Positions 47,844 through 59,798 are shown, counted from the stretch's first letter. The stretch: DNA of 64,000 nucleotides from Dactylis glomerata (GCA_007115705.1 QXEO01000433.1:2286803-2350802), one strand, 5' to 3'. Program-made: numbers and translations. Notes: generated by a model not told the origin, from the letters alone.

Positions 47844-49388
47844 TGATACGTCTCAAACGTATCTATAATTTTTGATGCTCCATGCTTGTTTTTACACCAT
47901 TTGCCTAATGTTTCGTTACACTTTGTGGCATTTTTATGCGATTTCCGGAACTAACCTATTGACAAGATGCCACAGTGCCAGTTCCCTGTTTTCTGCTGTT
48001 TTTGTGTTTCAGAAAAGCTACCCAGGAAATATTCTCGGAATTGGACGAAACAAAAGCCAGAAGTCTTATTTTTCCTGGAAGCTTCCCGAAGACCGAAAGA
48101 GAGCTGGAGGGGGGCCAGAGGCCGCCCTCACACATAGGTGGCGCGGCCCAGGCCCTGGCCGCGCCACCCTGGTGTGAGGAGCCCCTGGCTGCCCCCTGAC
48201 GACGCCCCATCGCCTATAAGAAGCCTCGGGATGGAAAACCCTAGGGGAGTCGGCGAAATTTCCAGAACAGTTCCGCAGCGCTGCCGCCGTCGAAGCCAAA
48301 TTTCGGGGGACAGAAGTCTCTGTTCCGGCACCCTGTCGGGACGGGGAAGTGCCCCCGGAGCCATATCCATTGGTCTCCATCGCCGTCTCCGCCGTCTCCA
48401 TCGACCTCACCGCCATCTCCATCAACCTTGCTGTCTCCTGTGATGAGGAGGGAGTAGTTCATCCCCGGGGCTGAGGGCTCTACCGGTAGCTATGTGGTTC
48501 ACCTCTCTCTCCCATGATGTGATCTTTATGTGATCGTGAGCTTTGTATCATGTTGGACAAGTAGATGTTATTATTCAGATATTATGTGTACTCTAGTGAT
48601 GTTATTAAAGTAATCTATTCCACCTGCCATGGTGTAATGGTGACAGTGCGTGCATCGTGGTGGTACTTGGTCTAGGCTACGATTGTGATCTCTTATGGAT
48701 TATGAGAATAATTATCGCTATGATAGTATTGAAGTGATCTATTCCTCCTTTCATGGTGTAATGTTGACAGTGTGTGCACCGTGTTAGTACTTGGTCTAAG
48801 TTGCAATAATATCTATCTTGAGTTCTGATCTGATTTGGATATCTCTATGAGTGGTGTTTGTCAAGTACTTGATGAACTTTAAGGGGTGCTTCTGTAGCCA
48901 CTACTTAATGATTAGTGTTATTCAATAGGAGAGTAATTCAGAGTACCATAGTGAAGAGAAGTTATTTATTTGTTCAATCATGTTATATTTGTTGGGAGTG
49001 TGTCTACTAGTGAAAGTATGATCCCTAGGCCTTGTTTCCAAGCATTGCACACCGTTTACTTACTGTTTTGTTACATGTTTGCTCGCAGCGATACTTATTT
49101 CATATTACAATTTCTACTCATAATCATCACTACCGCTTGTATTTCACTATCTCTTCGCCGAACTAGTGCACCTATACATCTGACAAGTGTATTGGGTGTG
49201 TTGGGGACACAAGAGACTTTCTGTATCGTAATTGCAGGGTTGCTTGAGATGGATAGCTTTGACCTCTTCCTCCCTGAGTTCGATAAACCTTGGGTGATCC
49301 ACTAAAGGGAAACTTGCTGCTGCTCTACAAACCTCTGCACTTGGAGGCCCAACACTGTCTACAAGAACAGAAGCGTGTGTAGACACCA
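47844..49388 (+). repeat. LTR 2 of element E (middle, 1545 bp)
   Basis: Starts TGATACGTCTCAAACG right after a polypurine tract and ends GTGTAGACACCA right before a primer site, so it acts as 3' LTR of unit 1 and 5' LTR of unit 2. TATA box at 48215. Confidence 0.9.
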
Positions 49389-52300
49389 AGCTCTTTTCTG
49401 GCGCCGTTGCCGGGGAGGTAAGGTAAAAGGTACTCGCATCCTCCTGTGTGAGTGCTCGAAGTTATTTCCTTTAGATTCTGCAATTACATCTTTTTGTTTC
49501 TTGTTTTTATTTTCACTAGTTAGGCTTAATGGAAAATAAAGAGTTCTTTAGTCTTTTTCCTGAGTTTAGATATGAAGTGTTTGAAGAGAAATTTGAAAAA
49601 CCTTTGGAGCTTAATTTGCATGCTAATAGTGATGTTAGTATGATTGCTTTGAACACTGTTATTGCTAATGCTATAGAAAAGTCTAAGCTTGGGGAAGCTG
49701 GTTTTGTTAAACATGATATTTTTAGTTCCCCAGCTTTAGTGGAGAAAATTTGCTCTGATGATATTTTATCTCCCATATGTGATGTTCCTTCTTATGATGA
49801 TATGTTTGAAGAATATGCTTTGCGAAATAGCTGTTCTCTAGCTTGTGATGATAGTAAACCTCTAGTTTATGATGATGAGTATAATGTTTTCAGTTCACCT
49901 ACTTTTGAGGAGAAAATTAATTATGATTACAATATGCCTCCTATTTATGATGATTATGGTGATGAGAATAATTATTCTGTTGAATCTGCTCCTACTACTA
50001 TTATTCCTGTGGTGAGTATTAATTCTTTTATGCATGTGGTTCATGATAGGGATGTTTTATGTGATAGTTATATTGTTAGTTCTATTCATGATGCTACTGA
50101 AAGTTATTATGAGAGAGGGAAACATGGTTTGATGGATCTTAACAATATTGAGTTTCCCCTTTTTATATTGCAATTCTTGAAGTTGTACTTGTTTTGCCTT
50201 CCTATGCTTTTTGCTTTGCGCTTTTATGACTTGTCTCTTTACAATACTATTTTTCATAGGAAGTGGTTTAGATTTAAATGTGTTCCATACTTGCTTTTTG
50301 ATGCTCTCTATTGCATTAAATTCCTATATGGCGCATTTGCCTCAAGCTCTTATATGGCACCCACATGAGCATCTTTGCAAATTACTGCGCCTAGCTCAAA
50401 GGCGTTAAAGAAAAGCACTCTTGGGAGATAACCCATTGTTTATTTTCAGTACTTTTTCTTTTATTTGAGTCTTGGAAGTTATTACTACTGTAATAACCGC
50501 TCCTTATCCTTTTTATTTCGTTGTTGTGCCAAGAGAAGCCTCTAATTTGAGTGAGGTAAGATTTGGGGATGTTGCTGTCCTGAAACAGTTTTCGGTGCTG
50601 CACCGTAAACATTTGTGAAAATTCTCTGTTTATCTTTTGGACCTACGATTTCTTGTGCATATGCCCCAGGTTATATCCAAACTTTCGTTAGTTGAACACT
50701 TTTTTATTTGAGAAACAGAAAACCCCTCAAAAATTCGACCTTTGACAGCTGTTCTGTTTTGACAGATTTCTGCCAATATTTGTGTTTGCCGCTTTATCGC
50801 TTTCTTTTTGAGTTTTTTTTATCACGGAACTTTTGGGGATGTTGCTACAGTAGTATATGCTATATATGTGGTGGTTTTAGGTTGAAACCTGAAGCAAAAA
50901 AAGGTTGATTATATGATATGCTTACACTAATGTTGCTAATATAATTGTGTTTAGTTTTGTATGAAGGAAGTTTTCAAGTGTAGAGATTGGAGAATGATGA
51001 GATGAGATGAAGAATGGACAAAAGCTCAAGCTTGGGGATGCCCATGTCACCCCAATAAATATCCAAGAGGTACAAGCGTCAAAGCTTGGGGATGCCCCCG
51101 AGGCACCCCCTTCTTCATCGGCAAAAATCAGGTCACCTTTCAAAACACTATATTTTTATTGCTTCATGCATTATGCGTTTTTCTTGGAGCGTTAGTTGTT
51201 TTAGTTTTCAGTATTAGTTTAGTTTAGTTTGCTGCAATAAATGGTTAGATCACATCATGTTTCTTTTGGAGGAGATGAACTCGCTTTTTCATTTGCCAAG
51301 AACACTCTAGTTTTCACTCTTATCAAAAACCGAGTGTTCTTCTTTTTCTGCTACTATTTTTGGTTTTCGTTTTTGCCTTGATTTGTGTTTAGATCTTGTT
51401 ATATCTATTCATCAAGGTGTATTTTTGCCTCTGGACCATGTTGGTTTTCCTCAAAGGAGTTTCCTCAAAAAGGTTTGAATGGTGTTGGAAAAGAGAAAAA
51501 GCTTCATGCAAAAAAGTGGTACAAGAAGGAGCTTGTGTAGACTGCGGCCTAGGCTTTTGCATGTCGTGCTTTATGTCTTTTTGATAGTATGCTTAGTGGT
51601 TTTGCTGTAGCATAACTTGTCTCAAATAACTGAGATTGCTTAATGAGCCTTTGAAAAAATCATGCGTTGTTTTTATTGTATGGAAGCATTATTTTGGTTT
51701 TCTCCTTGATGCTTTATTTGGGTTGACTTGGCGCATGCTCACACATGTTAGACTCTTACAAAGTCACCAATAGCCTCTATGATCATTTAGTTTTTGATTT
51801 TTGATGCCATCTTATGCTTCTTTTAATGTTGCTTTGTCGCTTTGCATGATTATGGCCATTATTGCTCTCTTAGTTGGTCGCTCCCAGTCTTTTGCTAGCC
51901 CTCATTTTGTACTGAGTATGAGCTCTACTCGTGCATCCAACTCCCAAAAACCAAGTTTGCCATTGTGTCCACTATAAATTCCTATGCATGGTATTTGCAA
52001 GCCATTCCAAAGTAAATTTTCATGTGCTACCTTTCAAAACCTTCAAAATACTTCTCGTTTTGTGACACTGTTTTCAGCTCATGGGGACAAAGTGGTCGGA
52101 TTTGCTATCTTCCATATTGCTTATTCCAAAAAGAAAAGAAAAAAGAGAAAAAGAAAAAGAAAAAAGGCACTCCTCCATGGTATGTGAATGTTGGTGGGCA
52201 CCCGATGGAATCGGTTAGCCATGGTTTGAGAAAGGTAAAAAGGTGGGGAGGAGTGCCAAGCTTTATAAAAGAGCACAAAAGTGCCAATCTCTCTCTCTCA

Positions 52301-52958
52301 AAAACTTGCGTCATTTTTGTATGGAAGATAGTAAGAACCCCATTGCTAGTCGTTGACAAAAGCAACCACCTCTCAAAACTCAAGTTTTATCTCTCTATTT
52401 TACAAATGAAAAGCTCTAGCACATGTTTAATCACTGCTTCCCTCTGCGAAGGGCCTTTCTTTTACTTTTATGTTGAGTCACCACCTTCTATCTTTATGTA
52501 CCATTAAGAGAGCATAGTTGTCATTCTGAGTATAATGTGCATTGTCCCAAAGTTTTCATTGATTGATTCATGACCATGGATTCACTTGTTCTTAAATTAT
52601 CTGTATCTAGTCGCCCTCTTAAACTTGAAGGTGTCCTATGCATTTATGTTTTGCTCTCCATGAAGGACAAGCTGAAAACCATTTGTATGTTTTTCCATAT
52701 GATTTGAACATACGTTTGACTTTCATTGTTTCATTATTCATGATCTTTTGTTTGTGTTTCTTTTCATGTTATAACATGGTTGCTAAGTTTCTATTGTCAA
52801 GATTATATCTTCATGCCCATGTTTTAAGTTCTTATGATCCCAGCTCACAACGCTTACATATATGATCAAGATTGTGTAGGTGCATGTCACCTCAAAAATT
52901 ATTTCTTTTGTTATCACTTACCTACTCGAGGACGAGCAAGAGTTAAGCTTGGGGATGC
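49389..52958 (+). other. Internal region of element E, unit 2
   Basis: 3570 bp, nearly identical to unit 1. It has the primer site at 49399-49416, the ORF at 49529-50368, purine-tract copies at 51028-51042 and 51082-51096, and the true polypurine tract at 52945-52958. No gag-pol. Confidence 0.85.
49529..50368 (+). CDS. ORF of element E, unit 2: copy of the 279-residue acidic/membrane protein
   Basis: Same length and start as the unit 1 ORF, with ten amino-acid changes spread over the chain (for example Ile to Phe near residue 18 and Pro to Leu near residue 261). It keeps the acidic N-terminal part and the hydrophobic LYLFCLPMLFALRFY segment. Both copies are open over the whole length, but the changes do not avoid replacement sites. 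Function unknown. Confidence 0.55.
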   Translation: MENKEFFSLFPEFRYEVFEEKFEKPLELNLHANSDVSMIALNTVIANAIEKSKLGEAGFVKHDIFSSPALVEKICSDDILSPICDVPSYDDMFEEYALRNSCSLACDDSKPLVYDDEYNVFSSPTFEEKINYDYNMPPIYDDYGDENNYSVESAPTTIIPVVSINSFMHVVHDRDVLCDSYIVSSIHDATESYYERGKHGLMDLNNIEFPLFILQFLKLYLFCLPMLFALRFYDLSLYNTIFHRKWFRFKCVPYLLFDALYCIKFLYGAFASSSYMAPT

Positions 52959-54503
52959 TGATACGTCTCAAACGTATCTATAATTTTTGATGCTCCATGG
53001 TTGTTTTTACACCATTTGCCTAATGTTTCGTTACACTTCATGGCATTTTTATGCGATTTCCGGAACTAACCTATTGACAAGATGCCACAGTGGCAGTTCC
53101 CTGTTTTCTGCTGTTTTTGTGTTTCAGAAAAGCTACCCAGGAAATATTCTCAGAATTGGACGAAACAAAAGCCAGAAGTCTTATTTTTCCTGGAAGCTTC
53201 CCGAAGACCGAAAGAGAGCCGGAGGGGGGCCAGAGGCCGCCCTCACACATAGGTGGCGCGGCCCAGGCCCTGGCCGTGCCACCCTGGTGTGAGGAGCCCC
53301 TGGCTGCCCCCTGACGACGCCCCATCGCCTATAAGAAGCCTCGGGACGGAAAACCCTAGGGGAGTCGGCGAAATTTCCAGAACAGTTCCGCAGCGCCGCC
53401 GCCGTCGAAGCCAAATTTTGGGGGACAGAAGTCTCTGTTCCGGCACCCTGTCGGTACGGGGAAGTGCCCCCGGAGCCATCTCCATCGGTCTCCATCGCCG
53501 TCTCCGCCGTCTCCATCGACCTCACAGCCATCTCCATCAACCTTGTTGTCTCCTATGATGAGGAGGGAGTAGTTCATCCCCGGGGCTGAGGGCTCTACCG
53601 GTAGCTATGTGGTTCACCTCTCTCTCCCATGATGTGATCTTTATGTGATCGTGAGCTTTGTATCATGTTGAACAAGTAGATGTTATTATTCAGATATTAT
53701 GTGTACTCTAGTGATGTTATTAAAGTAATCTATTCCAACTGCCATGGTGTAACGGTGACAGTGCGTGCATCGTGGTGGTACTTGGTCTAGGCTACGATTG
53801 TGATCTCTTATGGATTATGAGAATAATTATCGCTATGGTAGTATTGAAGTGATCTATTCCTCCTTTCATGGTGTAATGTTGACAGTGTGTGCACCGTGTT
53901 AGTACTTGGTCTAAGTTGCAATAATATCTATCTTGAGTTGTGATCTGATTTGGATATCTCTATGAGTGGTGTTTGTCAAGTACTTGATGAACTTTAAGGG
54001 GTGCTTCTGTAGCCACTACGCAATGATTAGTGTTATTCAATAGGAGAGTAATTCAGAGTACCATAGTGAAGAGAAGTTATTTATTTGTTCAATCATGTTA
54101 TATTTGTTGGGAGTGTGTCCACTAGTGAAAGTATGATCCCTAGGCCTTGTTTCCAAGCATTGCACACCGTTTACTCACTGTTTTGTTACATGTTTGCTCG
54201 CAGCGATACTTATTTCATATTACAATTGCTACTCATAATCATCACTACCGCTTGTATTTCACTATCTCTTCGCCGAACTAATGCACCTATACATCTGACA
54301 AGTGTATTGGGTGTGTTGGGGACACAAGAGACTTTCTGTATCGTAATTGCAGGGTTGCTTGAGAGGGATAGCTTTGACCTCTTCCTCCCTGAGTTCGATA
54401 AACCTTGGGTGATCCACTTAAGGGAAACTTGCTGCTGCTCTACAAACCTCTGCGCTTGGAGGCCCAACACTGTCTACAAGAACAGAAGCGTGTGTAGACA
54501 TCA
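52959..54503 (+). repeat. LTR 3 of element E (1545 bp)
   Basis: Follows the unit 2 polypurine tract and ends TGTAGACATCA at 54503. The next five bases, ACTAA, repeat those before LTR 1. TATA box at 53330-53336. Confidence 0.9.
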
Positions 54504-54934
54504 ACTAACCAGCCGATTCACAAACCATAACTATGGAATGCCAGGATGATACAAACCCACCAAGCCATGTCCAATACATTACTTAACAAAGGATAACTAG
54601 AAACAACTAAAGCATAATAGATAGACAATGCTTCGGATTAATCGAGGCAACCTTGGAAGTTTTGAGAATAGTAACACCTAACACAGATTACTAAAGGAGA
54701 ACCTCAACCCCGAGATCCTAGAGGTTTGAAATGACAGATGAGAAAGTAAACCTTTTCAATCAAATCAAGGTAAGGTGACTCAGAATTAGAGTGACACCAG
54801 ATAAGGAGTAAAAAGAATCCTAGTCAGAGTTTTCTCAATTCATTTTGTCTTTCAAATTGTTTTTGCAAACACTAGACTCAACTTCGACCAATGGTAAGGG
54901 TTTCCTACAGATAGTCCTGCTCTGATACCAAAGC
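54504..54934 (-). other. Leader of element D with its primer-binding site
   Basis: Continues D's leader after the insertion of E. TGGTATCAGAGC (minus) at 54919-54930 is the tRNA-iMet primer site, four bases from the LTR end at 54935. No ORF is seen in the leader, unlike element C. Confidence 0.75.
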
Positions 54935-55880
54935 TGTCGGACCCCGGGTTCTAAGCTATACAGAGATGTTATGTGTATTAGTCACGCTAGCAACGAGTGA
55001 TACTGGGGTTACCAGTCCCAGGCCGGAACACCATCGGTAGGCAGGCCAGAATTAAACATCGGCTCTACACATCTCGAAGCGCCGTGAAACTAATCATAAC
55101 CAAGACTGCATAACAGAGAGCTCGAGAGCCTTAAACCCCTCTCGTGCACTTTATATCCATCCACGCATCATGCACGAGATGGGTAACCACAACTGGTAAC
55201 ACAACAGTGACTCTATGACTCAAAGTAGTAGTTCAAACTCTTAACAGAGTAAAGATCCAACTAATTACAAGCAGAGGTCACTGACCCAACATTACATCAA
55301 GCAACGGAAAGCAAAATGTTATGCTACATAACAAGGTAGCAAATGGCCTAAGAGGCCCTAAACATAAGCGACGTCCCAACCCATAGATCTCAGGCTGCTG
55401 CCTGGGAATCCCAAACTAGTCGTCGAAGTCGATATCGGCATAGAAACCACCTTCGTTACCTACGGCGGTCTCCTCTGTGGAAAAACAATATTAAACAAGG
55501 GTGAGTACGAGGGTGTACTCAGCAAACTGACCTTCTACACTATATGATGAGGCATCAAGATCTTTTTGTGTAGCTCTTTGCAGAAAGCAAGTTTTCTTTG
55601 TGAAAACAACAGAAGGCGAGGACTACTCAGAATTTGTAAAGAGGATAAGAGAGCATCTCGCTAACTCTTTTGATCATGGAGCATCCACCGAATCATAACC
55701 TCCAAAACCCACTCATCTCATATCACCCCCTCGACCCCGAGGAAGTGATCCAGAGTCTCACTCTTAAGTTGGCACTTTTACGATTAAGTTCATGTTGTCT
55801 ATGATCTAGTATCTGTCTCCAAGTTGTCCATAACCGTGGACACGGCTTTTCGAAAAGATTTAACCCTGCAGGGGTGCACA
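54935..55880 (-). repeat. 5' LTR of element D, truncated to its U5-side 946 bases
   Basis: Starts at the primer site as TGTCGGACCCCGGG (plus reading) and matches 34724-35669 of the left LTR. It breaks in GGGGTGCACA at 55880, where AAAGC and another LTR U5 end follow. Confidence 0.8.
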
Positions 55881-55885
55881 AAAGC

Positions 55886-56327
55886 TGTCGGACCCCGGGT
55901 TCTAAGCTATACAGAGATGTTATGCGTATTAGTCACGCTAGCAACGAGTGATACTGGGGTTACCAGTCCCAGGCCGGAACACCATCGGCAGGCAGGCCAA
56001 AATTAAACATCGGCTCTACACATCTCGAAGTGCCGTGAAACTAATCATAACAAAGACTACATAACAGAGAGCTTGAGAGCCTTAAACCCCTCTCATGCAC
56101 TTTATATCTATACACGCATCATGCACGAGATGGGTAACCACAACTGGTAACACAACAGTGACTCTACGACTCAAAGTAGTAGTTCAAACTCTTAACAGAG
56201 TAAAGATCCAACTTATTACAAGCAGAGGTCACTGACCCAACATTACATCAAGCAACGGAAAGCAAATATGTTATGCTACATAACAAGATAGCAAATGGCC
56301 TAAGAGGCCCTGAACATAAGTGACGTC
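55886..56327 (-). repeat. Second minus-strand LTR fragment (U5 end, 442 bases)
   Basis: Begins TGTCGGACCCC after AAAGC, the same bases that separate LTR and primer site in element D, so it comes from another LTR/primer junction. It matches the left LTR to ...GACGTC, then changes to a plus-oriented relative. Confidence 0.75.
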
Positions 56328-58117
56328 AGACGAATGCCTGATCATAGAGAACTTTAACCTGATCGTAAAACTTGAAAACCAAGGTGTGAATAGGATTGAT
56401 TTCCTCCGGGGTTTCGAGGAGGTGATCCTAGTGGATAGGTTCAACTGATATTGATTTGGTGGATATAAGATGATGATTCGGTGGTTGTCTCAATGATTAA
56501 AGATATCGCTTTCTTACCCCTTTTAAATGTTCTGAGTAGTCGAGCTTCTACTCTTACTTGTTTTATGAAAATAAAGATTGCTTTACGCAAATAACTCCAT
56601 AGAAAGCCTTTCTTAACCAAGTTTAACTAATATGATACGTAAGTCTTGCTGAGTACCTTATGTACTCACCCCCGCTTTATTGATATTTTTACAGAAGAGT
56701 AAGTTCCACAAAGAAGATGAGTTCCGTTCAAAGATCGACATCGACGAGTAGCTTGGGGTTCCCAGACAGCAGCTTGGAGCTGCGGAATGGGTTGTCGCTG
56801 TTATGCTTCTGGCCTCTTAGGCCATGTTATCCTTGCTATGTCTAATAGCATAACCTTTCTTCCGTTGTTTGATGTAATGTTGGTCAGTGACCTCTGCTTG
56901 TAATAAGTTGGATCTTTGCTCAGGTAAGAGCTTTGCAATATTGCCTTTGAGGGGGTGTTTGTTTGGGCTTATTTGAGCTTTCCAGTAAAAAAAGCAGCCC
57001 AACCGAACCAAAGGGGGTGCGTTGGCTTTGTGCTTTACCGAAGCCATCGAGCAAAACAGGCATACTCGGGAAAGCACCTCGAGGGGTGCTTCCCGCGGCT
57101 TCCCACGACAGCGAGCGAAACGTTTTCTACATTGGACATTTCCTTGAGGTAAATTATGAGCAAACTGCCATGGTAGGGTTCGTATGATCGCCAGCGCCGC
57201 CACTCCCGTACGCGGACGACCAGCTCGACTCCCGCCGGTGACTAGGCTTACCCCCGCCGCCAGTCCTGCTCCCCGTAGCTGGATCTCGTCTCAGATCGAT
57301 TCTCCTCAGGTGCGCTCTTGCATAGTTGCGCAGATCTGGGAGTGAGCTGGACGACGCAAAGCTAGTCCAGCCATCCAGGTCGCACGTCACCGGCTCGCTG
57401 ATGTTGCTCCACTAGTACTGCTACGGGGTAGTACTATTTCTACCGTGTAATTCTTTTTAGATGCATGTACATGTTTGATGCTGTTGTCAGATGCCTTATG
57501 TAGAAACTACTACTGCACATGTTATTGCAAATGAATTGCTCTCGAATATATGTTTGGGACAAAGCTATATTTGATAAACTATTTGGTGTGATTATTATTA
57601 TGTATTAATGATATTTATAGTGACAAATACATTTATACGCTTCAATAAAAAATTATACATGTTCTTAACTTGAGGGTATTTCAGACAATTCATCAATATA
57701 CAGCTAGCCAGCCAGCCAAGTAGCCAAACAATAAAACTCAGAACAGCAGCTTTCTCTGCACAGCAGCTTTCCCTGCACAGCAACTTTCCGTGCACAGCCA
57801 GCCATAGACAGCCCAAACAAACAGGCCCTGAGTCGTAGAGTCACTGTTGTGTACCAACTATGGTTACCCATCTCGTGCATGATACATGTATGGATATAAA
57901 GTGCACGAGAGGGGTTTAAGGTTCTCGAGCTCTTAGTTATGCAGTCTTGGTTATGATTAGTTTCACGGCGCTTCGAGATGTGTAGAGCCGATGGTTTAAT
58001 TCCGGCCTGTCTGCCGATGGTGTTCCGGCCTAGGACTGGTAACCCCAGTATCACTCGTTGCTAGCGTGACTAAAACACATAATATCTCTGTATGGCTTAG
58101 ATCTCGGGGGTCCTACA
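56328..58117 (+). repeat. Diverged plus-strand LTR fragment, split by a DNA transposon
   Basis: 56328-56950 and 57829-58117 align with the plus-oriented D LTR but with many differences, especially before 56760. It ends GGGGTCCTACA at 58117, a decayed U5 end. It includes an AG-preceded block ending IDIDE and TAG near 56755, like block 2 of D, although in a different phase. Confidence 0.7.
56951..57828. mobile_element. Non-autonomous inverted-repeat DNA transposon (878 bp)
   Basis: Left end GGGGGTGTTTGTTTGGGCTT and right end AGCCCAAACAAACAGGCCC are inverted repeats. TGA flanks both sides, and the undisturbed LTR at 61241-61255 reads CTTTGAGTCGTAGAG with one copy, so the insertion and a 3-bp duplication are directly supported. 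The end sequence and 3-bp duplication fit PIF/Harbinger, although TGA departs from the usual TAA/TTA. No transposase. Near the right end a 17-base unit CAGCAGCTTTCYCTGCA is repeated three times (57744-57794). Confidence 0.8.
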
Positions 58118-58134
58118 GGTTTTGGTATCATATT
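58118..58134 (+). other. Primer-site remnant joining two LTRs
   Basis: GGTTTTGGTATCATATT lies between an LTR U5 end (58117) and an LTR start TGTAACATCCC (58135). TTTGGTATCA is the start of the iMet primer site. The whole internal region of this plus-strand copy is reduced to these 17 bases. Confidence 0.65.
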
Positions 58135-59735
58135 TGTAACATCCCATGTTTGTAATAAAGTACTTTTGCATCATAAGCATCATGTAAAAATTCTCCAATA
58201 AAATTTCTGCGTTAAAAATTATAAAAGAGAAAATCCTAAATTGAGTAATCTCTCTCTTTTCAAATGTCCTGAGAAAGATTTTGAATATATCTCGTTGAAT
58301 CAAAGATACAAACTGGAGTTATAATAAATTTCAGAAGCTAGAGTAAAATTTGTAGCAGTTCTGGACTGACAAAAATTAGCTACAGTACCACTATTTAAAA
58401 TATCCTAAGGAGAGAACCGCACTTGACTTCTTGAGACGTGACTAGTTAGTACTGCTTTTCCCCATCGTATCATCAAGCAGACCACCATATCCATCGAGCA
58501 TCACCACCGCCCCAAGAAGCTGAGTACCAACGCCATGGTTGTGACCTAGGTGGGAAGGGAAATAGTTTAGGGAGGCCAGGAGTTGCAGAGGGAAAAGGTT
58601 CCAGGGAGGAGAAGGCCAGGCAGCAGTCGCCGGAGCAGCCGCCTGAGCAGTCGCCGGAGCAGACGAGGAGTCTGCTACTGCCGCCAGACTCGCCGGATCT
58701 GAACAGCGAGAGCACCAGAAGTATTGAGGAGGTCAAGCTGAATCAAGAACCTGGGCTAGCTTCCCAATTGATCAGGTATAGCTGGTATAGTGACCACGCC
58801 ATGCTTAGAATCTTTCTTTTATGGAAAATCTTCGTTGCTCATCTGCTAGTGTATCAGCTCCACTTTTGGTTCAGTTTTAGATGCTCTTGTCTTGTAAACA
58901 CGTATCAGGTTCAGAGTTTGCTATGGCAGCTAATACAATTTCTGTAGAATCTCATATTTGTCTACACACACTTCTCCTGGGAGCAGTTGTCCAAATCAAA
59001 TACTAGCTGCTAGTACTATATACTTGAGTGATGCTTAAAGTTTAGAACTGAAGATCAATCTCTAAAAATACAGCAATATATGCTCTGAACTTTAGTTTTG
59101 CTGTAGCTTTTCTGGTCATCTTGGCTTCAGGCATGTGGTTCAGTTTAAGCTACAGGCAACAAGAGGCTTTTTGCGTTTTAATAACCTGTTAGGTACAAGA
59201 ATTTCTAACTGGCTGTAGGTACCTCTCCTATTTGAGTAATGTTCAAACAAGCTTAAATCTGAATACCCATCTCTGAAAAACACTTTCAGTCAAGTACGTA
59301 CTGAACCAGTGCACTCACATAACCTTGAGCTGAGAGGAGTATCTAATTACTGCTCCTCTTTATAACTCGTTTTCAGAAATTTCAGAAAAATAAGCAAACT
59401 TGCAAAAGTCATAACTAATTCTCTGTTTATCGGAAAAATACGAATGACCTATCAAAATCTTCAGAAAAATAAGATCTACATGTTTATGCATTAATCATGC
59501 ATGTTTAATTAACTTCTAACCCTGTTTAAGTAGGACAACAGTTCGAACACTTACTTTAAATATGGGGTTTATTAGAATGCTATGTCTTGAGCATTTCAAC
59601 TCCATTTAATTTGGTGATCTTATCTTAGAAATGCTTTGTAAGCATTAAAATGTCATATCATCATGCTTGATTGCGCATTGATGCATTTGTATTGAATGTG
59701 TTATTTTCCTTTCCGGTGTTTTTTCTTCTCGGTAG

Positions 59736-59798
59736 AATCCGAGACCGCGTCCGAGATCAATGCCAATACTGATCAGATCAACTACATTGATGAACAAG
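59736..59798 (+). other. Exon-like block 1 in right D LTR
   Basis: Acceptor TTTTTTCTTCTCGGTAG, open phase-1 frame ESETASEINANTDQINYI, end CAAG followed by GCAAGC. It differs from the left copy by a few bases with the frame kept. Confidence 0.45.

Larger units (their letters stand above)
42732..54503 (+). mobile_element. Element E: non-autonomous LTR element with three LTRs and two internal regions
   Basis: Structure LTR (42732-44276), internal (44277-47843), LTR (47844-49388), internal (49389-52958), LTR (52959-54503). All three LTRs are 1545 bp and run TGATACGTCTC to TGTAGACATCA (ACACCA in the middle copy). The internal regions, 3567 and 3570 bp, each have a TGGCGCCGTTGCCGGGG primer site, a 279-codon ORF and a polypurine tract, but no gag or pol. 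A perfect 5-bp duplication ACTAA flanks the whole array. Such a layout fits unequal recombination between LTRs after a single insertion. Confidence 0.92.

Noticed and set aside
56328..56811. A full match of the spliced mini-gene pattern in the diverged LTR fragment
   Set aside because: Its terminal block ends IDIDE and TAG like the others, but the phase after the nearest AG does not match and block 1 is missing.
56951..57828. CACTA or hAT assignment for the inverted-repeat element
   Set aside because: Ends are GGG(G/C)(G/C)TGTTTG, not CACTA, and the duplication is 3 bp, not 8 bp.
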